64,000 bases of DNA from Aquibacillus saliphilus. Its GTDB lineage: Bacteria > Bacillota > Bacilli > Bacillales > Amphibacillaceae. The notes under the pieces are model-generated. The model made no database searches and was not told where the DNA came from. It saw only the letters and a program-made list of their open reading frames with translations. The position numbers were made by a program, and so were the translations under genes. The stretch lies in contig NZ_JAIZAP010000001.1 of NCBI RefSeq assembly GCF_020404745.1, positions 372,001-436,000 on the forward strand, in the 5' to 3' direction. Positions 39,075 to 47,210 of the stretch are shown here, in pieces (positions within the stretch are counted from its first letter, which is position 1; every line of letters begins with the position of its first letter).

Positions 39075-39729
39075 GATGATCGTCTTCCTTTTTCTTATGT
39101 CTATCAGTTAGCTTCTTACGTCCTTGTGCTAACCTGCTTAGCTCACTTTGAAATAATTGGGTGAAATTTTCCTTACTTTCATCATCTTTTTCCTTGGCAT
39201 CTTTTCTTTTCCATATCGAAGCAAGAAAATTACCCGGTTTGTATTCAGATCTTGAATCATTAGCGAGTAAATCTTCCTTTGTTTGTTGATCAGTAACCTC
39301 TGACAATAATTCCACATTATCTCCTACCCCTAGGACATACACGCGCTCTCCTACTTTGACCACTTGTATTGATTTACTAGAGCCAAGTGGAATTCCACCT
39401 AGGTTTTCTAATGTACGAACTTTTTGAAACATCTTGTTTTTTCCATTAATAAATTTTAGTAAGAAATAAATAAGTGCTAATATAAAAGCAAGAGCTAATA
39501 CTAATTGTAGTAATACAAGAAATAAGTTTGGTGAAGAACCAATTGACTCTTCTTCGGTATCACCTGTAATGTCAGATTCATTTTCAAGATTAATACTCGT
39601 TTCAGGTTCACAATCTGTTAAGCTTTCTTTGCAATCTGACACCATTGCCGATATAGAACCTGTTTGATTAACGCCAAAAAATAAAAAGAAACCAGCCAAG
39701 CTAAATAAGACTACTATTTTCTTTATCAT
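39067..39729 (-). CDS. fliZ: Flagellar protein FliZ (FliO-like)
   Basis: 220 residues. N-terminal signal-like segment (MIKKIVVLFSLAGFFLFFGV), extracytoplasmic acidic region with two Cys (SDCKESLTDCEPE), a membrane helix near residue 75-95 (LFLVLLQLVLALAFILALIYFLL), and a cytosolic FliO domain with SIQVVKVGERVYVLGVGDNV. FliO-type proteins help FliP assembly. An ATG at 39741 overlaps the cheY stop but lacks an SD; ATG 39729 with GGGTG upstream was preferred, though this is uncertain. Confidence 0.9.
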   Translation of the reverse strand: MIKKIVVLFSLAGFFLFFGVNQTGSISAMVSDCKESLTDCEPETSINLENESDITGDTEEESIGSSPNLFLVLLQLVLALAFILALIYFLLKFINGKNKMFQKVRTLENLGGIPLGSSKSIQVVKVGERVYVLGVGDNVELLSEVTDQQTKEDLLANDSRSEYKPGNFLASIWKRKDAKEKDDESKENFTQLFQSELSRLAQGRKKLTDRHKKKEDDHHE

Positions 39730-39740
39730 AGGAACACCCA

Positions 39741-40103
39741 TTAATCTAAAGCTTTTTGAATGGCTTCAATAACTCGTTCAGATTGAAATGGTTTTACAAT
39801 AAAGTCTTTTGCACCAGCTTGAATAGCATCAATAACCATAGCCTGTTGCCCCATTGCAGAGCACATTATAATTTTAGCGTCTGGAGTCATCTTCTTTATT
39901 TCCTTTAATGCTGTTATTCCATCCATTTCAGGCATAGTAATGTCCATTGTTACAAGATCAGGGGACAACTCTTTATATTTTTCCACCGCTTGCGCTCCGT
40001 CCTGAGCTTCACCTACAACCTCATATCCATTCTTTGTTAAGATGTCTTTAATCATCATTCTCATAAAAGCTGCGTCGTCTACTATTAGTATTTTATTCCC
40101 CAA
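39741..40103 (-). CDS. cheY: Chemotaxis response regulator CheY
   Basis: 120 residues, exactly the length of B. subtilis CheY. Single receiver domain: acidic pair Asp9-Asp10 in ILIVDDAAFMR, phosphoacceptor Asp54 (VTMDITMPEMDG), Ser/Ala in IIMCSAMGQQ, and Lys in DFIVKPFQSE. CheY-P binds FliM and causes CCW rotation in Bacillus. Start: TTG 40103, 7 nt from AAGGAA; the ATG at 40124 would add 7 residues upstream of the ribosome site. It sits between fliY and fliZ as in B. subtilis. Confidence 0.97.
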   Translation of the reverse strand: MGNKILIVDDAAFMRMMIKDILTKNGYEVVGEAQDGAQAVEKYKELSPDLVTMDITMPEMDGITALKEIKKMTPDAKIIMCSAMGQQAMVIDAIQAGAKDFIVKPFQSERVIEAIQKALD

Positions 40104-40127
40104 AATAATCTTCCTTTCGATCATTGT

Positions 40128-41279
40128 TTATTTTAATCTTTTAAGTCTATCTGTTTGACTGACAATATCAGTTACCCTCACACCAAAGTTTTCATCAATA
40201 ACAACTACCTCACCTTTTGCAATTAATTTATCATTAACATGGATATCAACAGGCTCTCCAGCTAATTTGTCTAGCTCAATGATAGAACCCGAAGATAACT
40301 CCAATACATCTTTTACTGTCCGCTTGGTTCTTCCTAGCTCGACAGTCACTTTTAAAGGGATATCAAGAAGCATATCTAGATTCCGCTTTTCTTTACTAGG
40401 CAAGATAGTACTCTCGAAGTTTGAGAACTCCGCCTGTTGAATGGATGCATTAGTATGCATCGTTTCTCCTAAATGCTTCGGATCAGGCTCTGACACTTGA
40501 CTTGATTGTTGTTTTTGTTCTTGTTGAGCATATTCTACTGGTTGAGAGTCAACACTCTCTGCTTTTTTCTCTTGAATTGGTTGATTCTCACTAGCGGGAT
40601 TTAGTAGTTCATAAACTAATTCCTTTGCAAACTGAACTGGTAAAAGTTGCATAATATTAGAATCTATCAAATTACCAATTTTTAGTTGAAAAGATACTTT
40701 AACGAGAACATCATCTGCCGGTAGATTTTGATTACTTTCTCCATCCTCAACATCAAGGACATTAATTGATGGTGGCGATATATCAACTCGCTTATTAAAT
40801 ACAGTTGACATACTAGTAGCAGCAGTTCCCATCATTTGGTTCATTGCTTCTTGGACAGCACTTAAAGAAATATCATTTAACTCATTAGAAGAGGGATTCC
40901 CTTCTCCACCTAGCATTAAATCGGCTATGATTGCTGCATCTTTTGACTTCAATACAAATAGGTTTATTCCTGAAAAACCTTGAGTATATTCTACCTCAAC
41001 ACCTACATGAGGTTGGGGAAACTCCTCTATTAATTGACTACGATTTATCATTGATGTTTCTGGAGTAGTAATATCAACTTTTTGATTTAATAATGTTGAT
41101 AGAGTAGTAGCTGAACTTCCAAAAGATATGTTACCGATTTCGCCAAGCGCATCTTGTTCTAATGGTGATAAATAGCCTTCTACTGGGGGTGTTTCTTTAG
41201 GTACGTCTTCATTTGGTTCATCTTCTGTATTCTTAAGTAATGCATCAATTTCATCTTGGGATAACATTCCATCATTCAT
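40128..41279 (-). CDS. fliY: Flagellar switch protein and CheY-P phosphatase FliY
   Basis: 383 residues (B. subtilis 378). N-terminal CheY-P-binding peptide MLSQDEIDALL, a CheC-like phosphatase domain with EIGNISFGSSATTLSTLL and AVQEAMNQMMGTAATSMS, a Gln-rich linker (about 235-280), and a C-terminal FliN domain (IPLKVTVELGRTKRTVKDVL). Bacillus uses FliY in place of FliN. Several tandem ATG codons (41279-41297) could start it; ATG 41279 was chosen by spacing from GGGGGG and by alignment. It overlaps the fliM end. Confidence 0.96.
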   Translation of the reverse strand: MNDGMLSQDEIDALLKNTEDEPNEDVPKETPPVEGYLSPLEQDALGEIGNISFGSSATTLSTLLNQKVDITTPETSMINRSQLIEEFPQPHVGVEVEYTQGFSGINLFVLKSKDAAIIADLMLGGEGNPSSNELNDISLSAVQEAMNQMMGTAATSMSTVFNKRVDISPPSINVLDVEDGESNQNLPADDVLVKVSFQLKIGNLIDSNIMQLLPVQFAKELVYELLNPASENQPIQEKKAESVDSQPVEYAQQEQKQQSSQVSEPDPKHLGETMHTNASIQQAEFSNFESTILPSKEKRNLDMLLDIPLKVTVELGRTKRTVKDVLELSSGSIIELDKLAGEPVDIHVNDKLIAKGEVVVIDENFGVRVTDIVSQTDRLKRLK

Positions 41280-42273
41280 CATCATCATTCCCCCCATTTA
41301 TTTCGTCTATCACTTGTACAGCTAGCTTATTTTTTCTTTTTCCAGGTTGCACGTAAAACTTAGGTTGTTTATCTATTTTTAATTTCAATGCACTATCAAT
41401 AGATTGATTAAGTTGTATTACATCATTTTCATTTAAGTGGAGTAGTTCATTCATGCTTATTGATGATTCACCTAACAGAACACTTACATCAACCACAGTT
41501 TTTTCGATCGTATTTGTTAGATTTTCATATTCCTGTGGTTTTCTTTCTTTCGTACTTTCGTTTTGCATCCAATAATGGACGGATAACTTAGGAATAATTG
41601 GTTCCAACACCACATGAGGAATACAAATATTAATCATTCCACTGCTTTCTCCAATAGTTGTATTTAATGAGACTACCACCACTGTTTCGTTAGGAGAAAC
41701 TAACTGTAAAAACTGTGGATTCACTTCAAATTCCTCTAGCATAGGATCAATATCCACTACCGAACTCCATGCTTCTTGCAAATTATCTAGTGCTTTTTCA
41801 AACAACTGTGACATTAATGTGGTCTCAATTTCAGTAAGAGTCTCAATTTTGTTCACACTATTTCCTTTGCCACCTAGCATTCTATCCATCATCGCATAAG
41901 CGATATTCGGATTAAATTCAAAGATAATTCTCCCATTTAAAGGGGCAACACTATAAATATTCAATATAGTCATTGTCGGCACGGAACGGATAAACTCTTC
42001 ATATGGGACTTGATCCACTGAAGCCACAGAAATATGGACATATGTCCTTAATTGCGCTGAAAAAAATGTTGTCAATAGTCTTGCGAAATTTTCATGTATT
42101 CGAGAGATACTTCTGATTTGATCTTTTGAAAATCGAAGTGCTCTTTTAAAATCATATACTCTAATTCTCTTTTCCTTTTCTTCCTGTCTCAGTTGATTTG
42201 CATCCATTTCTCCTGAAGAAAGTGCCGATAAGAGAGCATCAATTTCATTTTGAGATAGTACTTCTTCTGCCAA
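41272..42273 (-). CDS. fliM: Flagellar motor switch protein FliM
   Basis: 333 residues (B. subtilis 332). CheY-P-binding motif EVLSQNEIDALLSAL at the N-terminus, a middle CheC-like domain without phosphatase residues (RFSKDQIRSISRIHENFARL...), and a C-terminal SpoA/FliN-like domain (VVDVSVLLGESSISMNELL). C-ring protein between FliG and FliY. It lies 35 nt after fliL. Confidence 0.98.
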   Translation of the reverse strand: MAEEVLSQNEIDALLSALSSGEMDANQLRQEEKEKRIRVYDFKRALRFSKDQIRSISRIHENFARLLTTFFSAQLRTYVHISVASVDQVPYEEFIRSVPTMTILNIYSVAPLNGRIIFEFNPNIAYAMMDRMLGGKGNSVNKIETLTEIETTLMSQLFEKALDNLQEAWSSVVDIDPMLEEFEVNPQFLQLVSPNETVVVVSLNTTIGESSGMINICIPHVVLEPIIPKLSVHYWMQNESTKERKPQEYENLTNTIEKTVVDVSVLLGESSISMNELLHLNENDVIQLNQSIDSALKLKIDKQPKFYVQPGKRKNKLAVQVIDEINGGNDDDE

Positions 42274-42308
42274 TTGCGTCCACCTCCAGTTAGGAGTCTA
42301 TCAATAAT

Positions 42309-42731
42309 TCACTGTATTATTTTACCTACAACGTAGACTTCTTTTATATTACCTTCTAGCATTAACTCATTCATTTTCTTCTTCATTCTATCTTCTAAAC
42401 CAGTTAAACCTGACTGTAGATCTTTTTCTACCATTTCAACAGATTCTTTTATAAAGATATTTTTTAGCTGAAACTCTCGTTTTTGAATTTCTTCTTTTGC
42501 TTTTTTACTGTCAGTTATAATTTGGAATTGGATTCTAACAAAACTGCCGTCCTTTAAATCTGTGTTCATATCTGATGTCGTAAAAGAATATTCGACCATT
42601 TCGTCTAATGATAATTCACTACTGTCTTTTTGTTCTCCTGATACATTTAGAATAACTACAAAGGCTACAATTCCTAAGATTGTTAGTACTATTAGTACAG
42701 AAACAAGAATTTTCACTAATTTACGATTCAT
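42309..42731 (-). CDS. fliL: Flagellar basal-body protein FliL
   Basis: 140 residues, matching B. subtilis FliL (140). One N-terminal membrane helix ([20 protein letters not shown]), then the extracytoplasmic FliL domain, with [20 protein letters not shown] and an end VYVVGKIIQ. FliL supports stator function. ATG overlaps the swrD end (ATGA), giving coupled translation. Confidence 0.96.
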   Translation of the reverse strand: MNRKLVKILVSVLIVLTILGIVAFVVILNVSGEQKDSSELSLDEMVEYSFTTSDMNTDLKDGSFVRIQFQIITDSKKAKEEIQKREFQLKNIFIKESVEMVEKDLQSGLTGLEDRMKKKMNELMLEGNIKEVYVVGKIIQ

Positions 42732-42943
42732 TCACTATCACCTATTTCTTTTAGACATTCCTGTAACCCAATTCGTTGATAATAGTTGGTTATTAGTTGG
42801 TTCACTTCCGATTCAGATTCTTTAATAATGATTTTTTTATTATTTATTAATGAAATAGTTGTATCAGGAAATGATTGTACCTGTTCGATAAAGATTGCAT
42901 TTAGTGTAAAGGTATCACCATTTAATCTTGTAACTTTTATCAT
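42728..42943 (-). CDS. swrD: SwrD (FlbD/YlzI family) motor power factor
   Basis: 71 residues, matching the FlbD/YlzI family. Conserved start [20 protein letters not shown], then [27 protein letters not shown]. In B. subtilis YlzI was renamed SwrD because it raises flagellar torque and is needed for swarming. The ATG has no SD immediately upstream: the 8 nt before it read CTCCATTT. A perfect AAGGAGGT lies 33 nt away, on the other side of a hairpin (42951-42975). A 9-codon mini-ORF (42940-42969) overlaps the swrD ATG. Its translation therefore probably depends on the hairpin or on coupling. Confidence 0.93.
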   Translation of the reverse strand: MIKVTRLNGDTFTLNAIFIEQVQSFPDTTISLINNKKIIIKESESEVNQLITNYYQRIGLQECLKEIGDSE

Positions 42944-42969
42944 AAATGGAGGGAGCTTAGCAGGACCAA
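42940..42969 (-). CDS. Putative nine-codon leader ORF coupled to swrD
   Basis: TTG start 7 nt from a perfect AAGGAGGT (42977-42984), encoding MVLLSSLHL, stopping at TGA that overlaps the swrD ATG as ATGA. The frame lies within the hairpin stem and loop. It may be a real coupled leader peptide, or the SD may serve swrD directly once the hairpin folds; the sequence cannot decide. Confidence 0.35.
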   Translation of the reverse strand: MVLLSSLHL

Positions 42970-42975
42970 GCTCCC
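42951..42975 (-). promoter_or_regulatory. Hairpin at the swrD translation start
   Basis: An 8-bp perfect stem with arms GGGAGCTT and AAGCTCCC and a 9-nt loop, between the AAGGAGGT site and the swrD ATG. No U run follows, so this is not an intrinsic terminator. Confidence 0.7.
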
Positions 42976-42988
42976 CACCTCCTTCATA

Positions 42989-43873
42989 TTATCGTTTAAG
43001 ATTTACTAGTTCTTGAAGAATTTCATCAGATGTCGTGATAATCCTAGTATTTGCTTGAAAACCACGTTGTGCAGTAATCATTTCAGTAAATTCCTCCGCT
43101 AAGTCGACATTCGACATTTCTAGTGCACCTGACACAATTGATGCTGAACCATCTTGCTCCGGTATTACAAGATCGTTTATCCCGTTAAAATTATTATCGC
43201 CGTCTGTAAATACCCCAGCATTGTTTGTCAGTTGAAAATTATTCGAGCCTGTTTTTTGTAGCCCACCTGGATTAGAGAAACTTGCAAGTCTAATTTGACC
43301 AGCATTTTGAGTATTTCCATCCTCATCTACATAAGTTACAGTTCCATTTCCTTGAATGCTAAAGCTTTCAGCTGTTTCTGGAATCTGAATTCTGTTTAAG
43401 TTGCCATTAAGTGCACCATTTGTAGCTCCCTCGCCGAGTAAATATAACCCGTCAGAATTTACAACATTACCATCATTATCAAGATAGAAATTCCCTGAAC
43501 GTGTGAAGCTTATATTTGATGCTTCAAGATCGATATTATCTGGATTATCAAGGTCTTGACCTAAAACAAACATACCGTCGCCTTCTAAGGCTAGATCAAG
43601 CGTTCTATTTGTTGTTTGTCTGTTACCCTGAGTATGGATATTATCAATTGAGCCAACCTGAGATCCTAGCCCTACTTGAGAGGGATTGATTCCTCCACGT
43701 GTAGCAGTTGGTCCCTCCGCACCAGACAGTGTCTGGCTCATCATATCTTGAAATGTAATTCTTCCTTTTTTAAATCCAGAAGTATTAACATTGGCAATAT
43801 TATTTCCCACGACATCTAACTTATTTTGAAAACCTTTCATACCTGAAATTCCAGCGTACATTGAACGTAACAT
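42989..43873 (-). CDS. flgE: Flagellar hook protein FlgE
   Basis: 294 residues. N-terminal rod/hook motif RSMYAGISGMKGFQNKLDVV followed by GNNIANVNTSGFKKGRITF; the C-terminal motif SNVDLAEEFTEMITAQRGFQ ends with ANTRIITTSDEILQELVNLKR split across the last residues. This gene was originally called flgG in B. subtilis. It forms the hook, polymerised under the FlgD cap. Start chosen at ATG 43873 with AAGGA 8 nt upstream; ATG 43882 lies in the ribosome site. A SigD-like promoter lies just upstream. Confidence 0.95.
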   Translation of the reverse strand: MLRSMYAGISGMKGFQNKLDVVGNNIANVNTSGFKKGRITFQDMMSQTLSGAEGPTATRGGINPSQVGLGSQVGSIDNIHTQGNRQTTNRTLDLALEGDGMFVLGQDLDNPDNIDLEASNISFTRSGNFYLDNDGNVVNSDGLYLLGEGATNGALNGNLNRIQIPETAESFSIQGNGTVTYVDEDGNTQNAGQIRLASFSNPGGLQKTGSNNFQLTNNAGVFTDGDNNFNGINDLVIPEQDGSASIVSGALEMSNVDLAEEFTEMITAQRGFQANTRIITTSDEILQELVNLKR

Positions 43874-43915
43874 CAGTAACATCCTTCCACTTTTTTATAA
43901 TGTAGCTGCGTCAAT

Positions 43916-43942
43916 CAATCGGCAGCTTGAAGGCTTCCCTTA
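43916..43942 (-). promoter_or_regulatory. SigD-like promoter ahead of flgE
   Basis: TAAG (43939-43942), exactly 15 nt, GCCGATTG (43916-43923) on the minus strand, 43 nt from the flgE start. Consensus for Bacillus sigma-D is TAAA-N15-GCCGATAT; two core bases and spacing deviate little. It lies inside the operon, in an 80-nt gap that is longer than most here. Could be chance. Confidence 0.4.
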
Positions 43943-43952
43943 TGGGTCCAGC

Positions 43953-44324
43953 CTATTCGTCTATTAAGATCGTTCCATTTATGTTCGTAAAAATTCTACT
44001 TGTTGCTTCTTTGCGATCCATCGCTGTTACAACTGTATTATTTTTTGCACTTACAAGTAGTGCTGCCTCGTTTGTAACTACTAATGAATCAGTTATTCCT
44101 TTTTGATTTGCTTCCGTTACTTTTTCTGATATTTTTTTCCATAACGAATCATTTATCATTATGTTTCTTTGCGCAAGTCGCTCGTTCGCATGCTTACTTA
44201 CTTTTAATCCTTGCGCTTCAGTAAGTGCATCTTTAAATGATGTCGTTTGTTTGGTGTTAATGTTAGGATTGTTTACTTTTGGAAGTAATGCCTGATGATG
44301 TAATTGTTGAATTCGATGATCCAA
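43953..44324 (-). CDS. TIGR02530-family flagellar operon protein
   Basis: 123 residues. Sequence pattern matches the flagellar operon protein family TIGR02530: SFKDALTEAQGLKVSKHANE, RLAQRNIMINDSLWKKI, KGITDSLVVTNEAALLVSAK and NNTVVTAMDRKEA. Its exact role is unknown to me; position between flgD and flgE, and the disordered N-terminus, suggest an accessory of hook assembly or export. The start is TTG 44324, with GGTGAG 6 nt upstream. B. subtilis has no gene of this length annotated at this point, as far as I recall. Confidence 0.82.
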   Translation of the reverse strand: MDHRIQQLHHQALLPKVNNPNINTKQTTSFKDALTEAQGLKVSKHANERLAQRNIMINDSLWKKISEKVTEANQKGITDSLVVTNEAALLVSAKNNTVVTAMDRKEATSRIFTNINGTILIDE

Positions 44325-44341
44325 AACATTCTCACCATCCT

Positions 44342-44779
44342 TTATTTTTCAGTTGTACTACTAACTTTTTCAATTTCATCTGCATAAACCTTCTCACCAT
44401 TTTCTAACTCTAGTATTGCGTTACCTTCTTTTTGGCTAACAGATTTTACTAAACTAGTAACAAGTTCCGTCTTTTCGCCTGTATTTTCGTCCAAATGGTA
44501 GTAACTTACCTCTTTATCGATAAAATTACTATATTGAACAACTGGGGACACGGAAAGATTGTTTGTAAGGTTAGTAATTGAACTTGACATATTCATCATT
44601 TGCTCAAGTGATGAAAAAGTTGCCATTTGTGAGATAAACTCTTTGTCTTCCATCGGATTCAACGGATCCTGATTTTGTAGCTGTGCCATCAATATCTTCA
44701 TAAATTCATCTTTTCCAAGGTCCGAGCTTGTCGTTCCTCTTGTTTGGTTGTTCAGATATAAGGACGGATCAACCTTCAT
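44342..44779 (-). CDS. flgD: Flagellar hook cap protein FlgD
   Basis: 145 residues (B. subtilis 140). Short FlgD with the conserved N-terminal region LGKDEFMKILMAQLQNQDPL followed by NPMEDKEFISQMATFSSLEQ; it has a small C-terminal Tudor-like part (VVQYSNFIDKEVSYYHLDEN) but no FnIII domain. It caps the growing hook. Start chosen at ATG 44779 with AGGTG upstream; GTG 44788 overlaps the site. 9 nt after fliK. Confidence 0.94.
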   Translation of the reverse strand: MKVDPSLYLNNQTRGTTSSDLGKDEFMKILMAQLQNQDPLNPMEDKEFISQMATFSSLEQMMNMSSSITNLTNNLSVSPVVQYSNFIDKEVSYYHLDENTGEKTELVTSLVKSVSQKEGNAILELENGEKVYADEIEKVSSTTEK

Positions 44780-44788
44780 TGGGTTCAC

Positions 44789-46147
44789 CTACACTTTCTC
44801 GTTCATTAATAGTTGATGAAAACTTGCCCCATCATCGGATTTATCTTTTTGTTCCTCCTGATTAGAGTGTGAATCATCAGCATTCGATTGTTTGGAGGAG
44901 TTATTCTCCTTTTGTTTTTCTGATTGATATTGTTCTTGTTGCATTGATTGTGTTTCTTGTTTCTCTACTACAACTTGTTGCGGAGCAAACATGTGCCTTA
45001 GTTGACTCATATTCCCCTCTAACATTTCTTTAGCTGCCTGTGAGGTGACTGTAATCTTGACCATCATTTCACCATCAATTTGTGTGAATTTGACCATCAT
45101 TTCACCTAAGTTTGCTGGGCTTAATTTCAGTGATAGCTGTTTACCATCAGCTGAGTTTAAAAACTTACTAGAAGTAATAATTCTTTGAAATTCGTCCATT
45201 AGTTTATCAGATTTAGCTTCCTGATTTGAACCTTGACTTACGTGAATAACATATTGTTCAATCTTAGAAATTGGCATTTGACTTGATTGAGAATCAAGTG
45301 AACTAGATTTTGACAGATTAACAGAAGAATCATCAGTAACTTTCGATAAAGCTTCCTTTAGCCATTTTGCGATATCACTACTTGTCACCATTGAATTGGT
45401 TTGATACTTACTTGTAGATTGTAAATTAGTTCGTTTTTGATAGGTTTGAAGTAATTGACTCCAAATCGCTTGTTCTTTACTACCTTCTTTTAGCGTCACT
45501 TTTTCTAAATTTTGATTCGGTATATTATTTCCTAATTGTTTCTCGATGCTAGTCCACTGTTCAAGAAGTTTCAAAAACTGTGCTTCGTTCTTTTTTGTAC
45601 TATCATTTTGCGATTGATTTAAAAGCGATTCTACTTTACTCCATAAATTAGAAAGTTTTTCTAACAGAAGTTGTTTATTTTCTAAATTAATCTTAACTTC
45701 ATTACTAGATACGTTTGTCAACTCACCCAATTTGGTTAGTTGGAAAGGTACATGACTTACATTAATTCCTTTATTCGGATCGTCCATTAGATTTAGTTCA
45801 GCCATTTGTGCTAAAGCCAAAATTTCTGTTTCCTGATCATCTTCGCTAGACAGTGCCATCTCTAGGTTATCAACATCACTTTGCTGCATGTTTTTTAAGA
45901 ATGAAATAAGCGATAGCTGTTCATCACTTAACTTCTCAGTATCCAGTAATGGGTCCTCTAAAATTACTGATTCAGACAAAGGTAATTCACTCGTCTTTTT
46001 TCCATCAGTAGTTAGCGCGTTCTTTTGATTTATTAAATTACCTAACACTTGAAAAAAGTTGCCTTTTTCATTGTCTGTTTTACTTGTCACTTTACTAATC
46101 AATTTCACTGGAGCTTGCTGATTTAAAAACAACCCAACGTCTTGCAT
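44789..46147 (-). CDS. fliK: Flagellar hook-length control protein FliK
   Basis: 452 residues. Long Ser/Gln/Asn-rich N-terminal part, and the FliK C-terminal domain near residues 335-410 with LSLKLSPANLGEMMVKFTQI, then VKITVTSQAAKEMLEGNMSQ and LRHMFAPQQVVVEK; a Gln/Glu/Ser-rich tail follows. FliK measures hook length and triggers the FlhB switch. ATG 46147, 8 nt from GGGGGG. The N-terminal part is variable in the family. The related YlqG lies at 63512-64000. Confidence 0.95.
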   Translation of the reverse strand: MQDVGLFLNQQAPVKLISKVTSKTDNEKGNFFQVLGNLINQKNALTTDGKKTSELPLSESVILEDPLLDTEKLSDEQLSLISFLKNMQQSDVDNLEMALSSEDDQETEILALAQMAELNLMDDPNKGINVSHVPFQLTKLGELTNVSSNEVKINLENKQLLLEKLSNLWSKVESLLNQSQNDSTKKNEAQFLKLLEQWTSIEKQLGNNIPNQNLEKVTLKEGSKEQAIWSQLLQTYQKRTNLQSTSKYQTNSMVTSSDIAKWLKEALSKVTDDSSVNLSKSSSLDSQSSQMPISKIEQYVIHVSQGSNQEAKSDKLMDEFQRIITSSKFLNSADGKQLSLKLSPANLGEMMVKFTQIDGEMMVKITVTSQAAKEMLEGNMSQLRHMFAPQQVVVEKQETQSMQQEQYQSEKQKENNSSKQSNADDSHSNQEEQKDKSDDGASFHQLLMNEKV

Positions 46148-46183
46148 TATTATCACCCCCCTTCAAGGCTGAATTTAAATTGT

Positions 46184-46759
46184 TTAATCCTGCAATAGAA
46201 GATTTGTTAGCCTTGCTGCTTCTTCCGGCTCCATCTCTCCAAGAACTTGCCCTCGGAATTCACCTTTCATATTTTCCAAAATCATAACAGCTAAATCGTC
46301 ACTTAAGTTTGAAATTATTGGTCCGACTGCAGCTGGCTCCATATTTGTAAAAGAAGAGGAAACATCATCCACTTTTTCTTGTTGATTTTGATTAGTAGAA
46401 ACTAGATCTTCTATTTGTTTATTCAATTTAGCTATTTCATTATTTAATTGTTCGATTGTATTTTCTTTATCTGCTACATCAACAGTTAATTGATTAATTT
46501 CACTGTCTTTACTCGTTATTTCTTCCATTAGTTTATCATGTTCATTTTCTTCTACTTGTTCATTCTCTGTCGTAACTACATCAGATACAAATGGCAAGCG
46601 ATTGGCGATATCCGTTGTTTTATCTTTAACATCAATCCCCGCGAAAGTCATGATTATTAAGGCTAATACTACTGCAAAAACTAATGAAATAATTATTACG
46701 AGTGACCACTGAAAAAAACCAGCCTTTGTCTTTTCTTCATTAAAAGCCTTTCTAGCCAT
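46184..46759 (-). CDS. ylxF: YlxF/MotE-like flagellar protein
   Basis: 191 residues. One membrane helix (WSLVIIISLVFAVVLALIIM, about residues 18-37), a coiled coil (about 70-130), and an MgtE intracellular N-domain-like end (PIISNLSDDLAVMILENMKG). The same architecture is found in MotE of other bacteria and YlxF in B. subtilis, genes that follow fliJ. MotE stabilises the stator protein MotC in rhizobia; the role in Bacillus is not clear. Start at 46759 with AGGTGAG upstream. Confidence 0.9.
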   Translation of the reverse strand: MARKAFNEEKTKAGFFQWSLVIIISLVFAVVLALIIMTFAGIDVKDKTTDIANRLPFVSDVVTTENEQVEENEHDKLMEEITSKDSEINQLTVDVADKENTIEQLNNEIAKLNKQIEDLVSTNQNQQEKVDDVSSSFTNMEPAAVGPIISNLSDDLAVMILENMKGEFRGQVLGEMEPEEAARLTNLLLQD

Positions 46760-46763
46760 ACAC

Positions 46764-47210
46764 TCACCTATCTCTGTTATAAGAAAACTGCCGCACGGAT
46801 AACTCATCCATCAACATTGTATCTTCTTTTTTTTCTTTTTCTAATTGTTTCCAACGCTTTTGTTCAATCAATTTTTCAAACCTTTTCACCTCTATATGGG
46901 CAGCTGTTAATTTACTTTGTGTATTTTCCATATTAGTTCTTGCTTTATTTACTGATGTTTCTAACTGTCTAATATTTAATTTGATTTTTTCTAAAAAAGA
47001 ATAGTGAGTCGTTAAGGAAGTTATCTGTCCGGAGTTACCTAACAGTTGCCGGTAACTGTTCTCCGCTTCTTCCTTTTTTTTAAGCATTGTATAAAGTCGC
47101 GATGCAATATCTTCGAAGCTATCAACCGCTATCTTGTAATCCTTTTGAACTTGCTTTTTTTCTTTTTCTCGGACAATTAATATTTTTTGAAACGTATCAG
47201 GTTCAACCAT
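46764..47210 (-). CDS. fliJ: Flagellar export chaperone FliJ
   Basis: 148 residues (B. subtilis 147). An almost wholly coiled-coil protein of the FliJ type: FQKILIVREKEKKQVQKDYK at the start and FEKLIEQKRWKQLEKEKKED near the end. It forms the rotor stalk of the FliI ATPase ring and recycles export chaperones. ATG overlaps the fliI stop by one base. Confidence 0.95.
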   Translation of the reverse strand: MVEPDTFQKILIVREKEKKQVQKDYKIAVDSFEDIASRLYTMLKKKEEAENSYRQLLGNSGQITSLTTHYSFLEKIKLNIRQLETSVNKARTNMENTQSKLTAAHIEVKRFEKLIEQKRWKQLEKEKKEDTMLMDELSVRQFSYNRDR

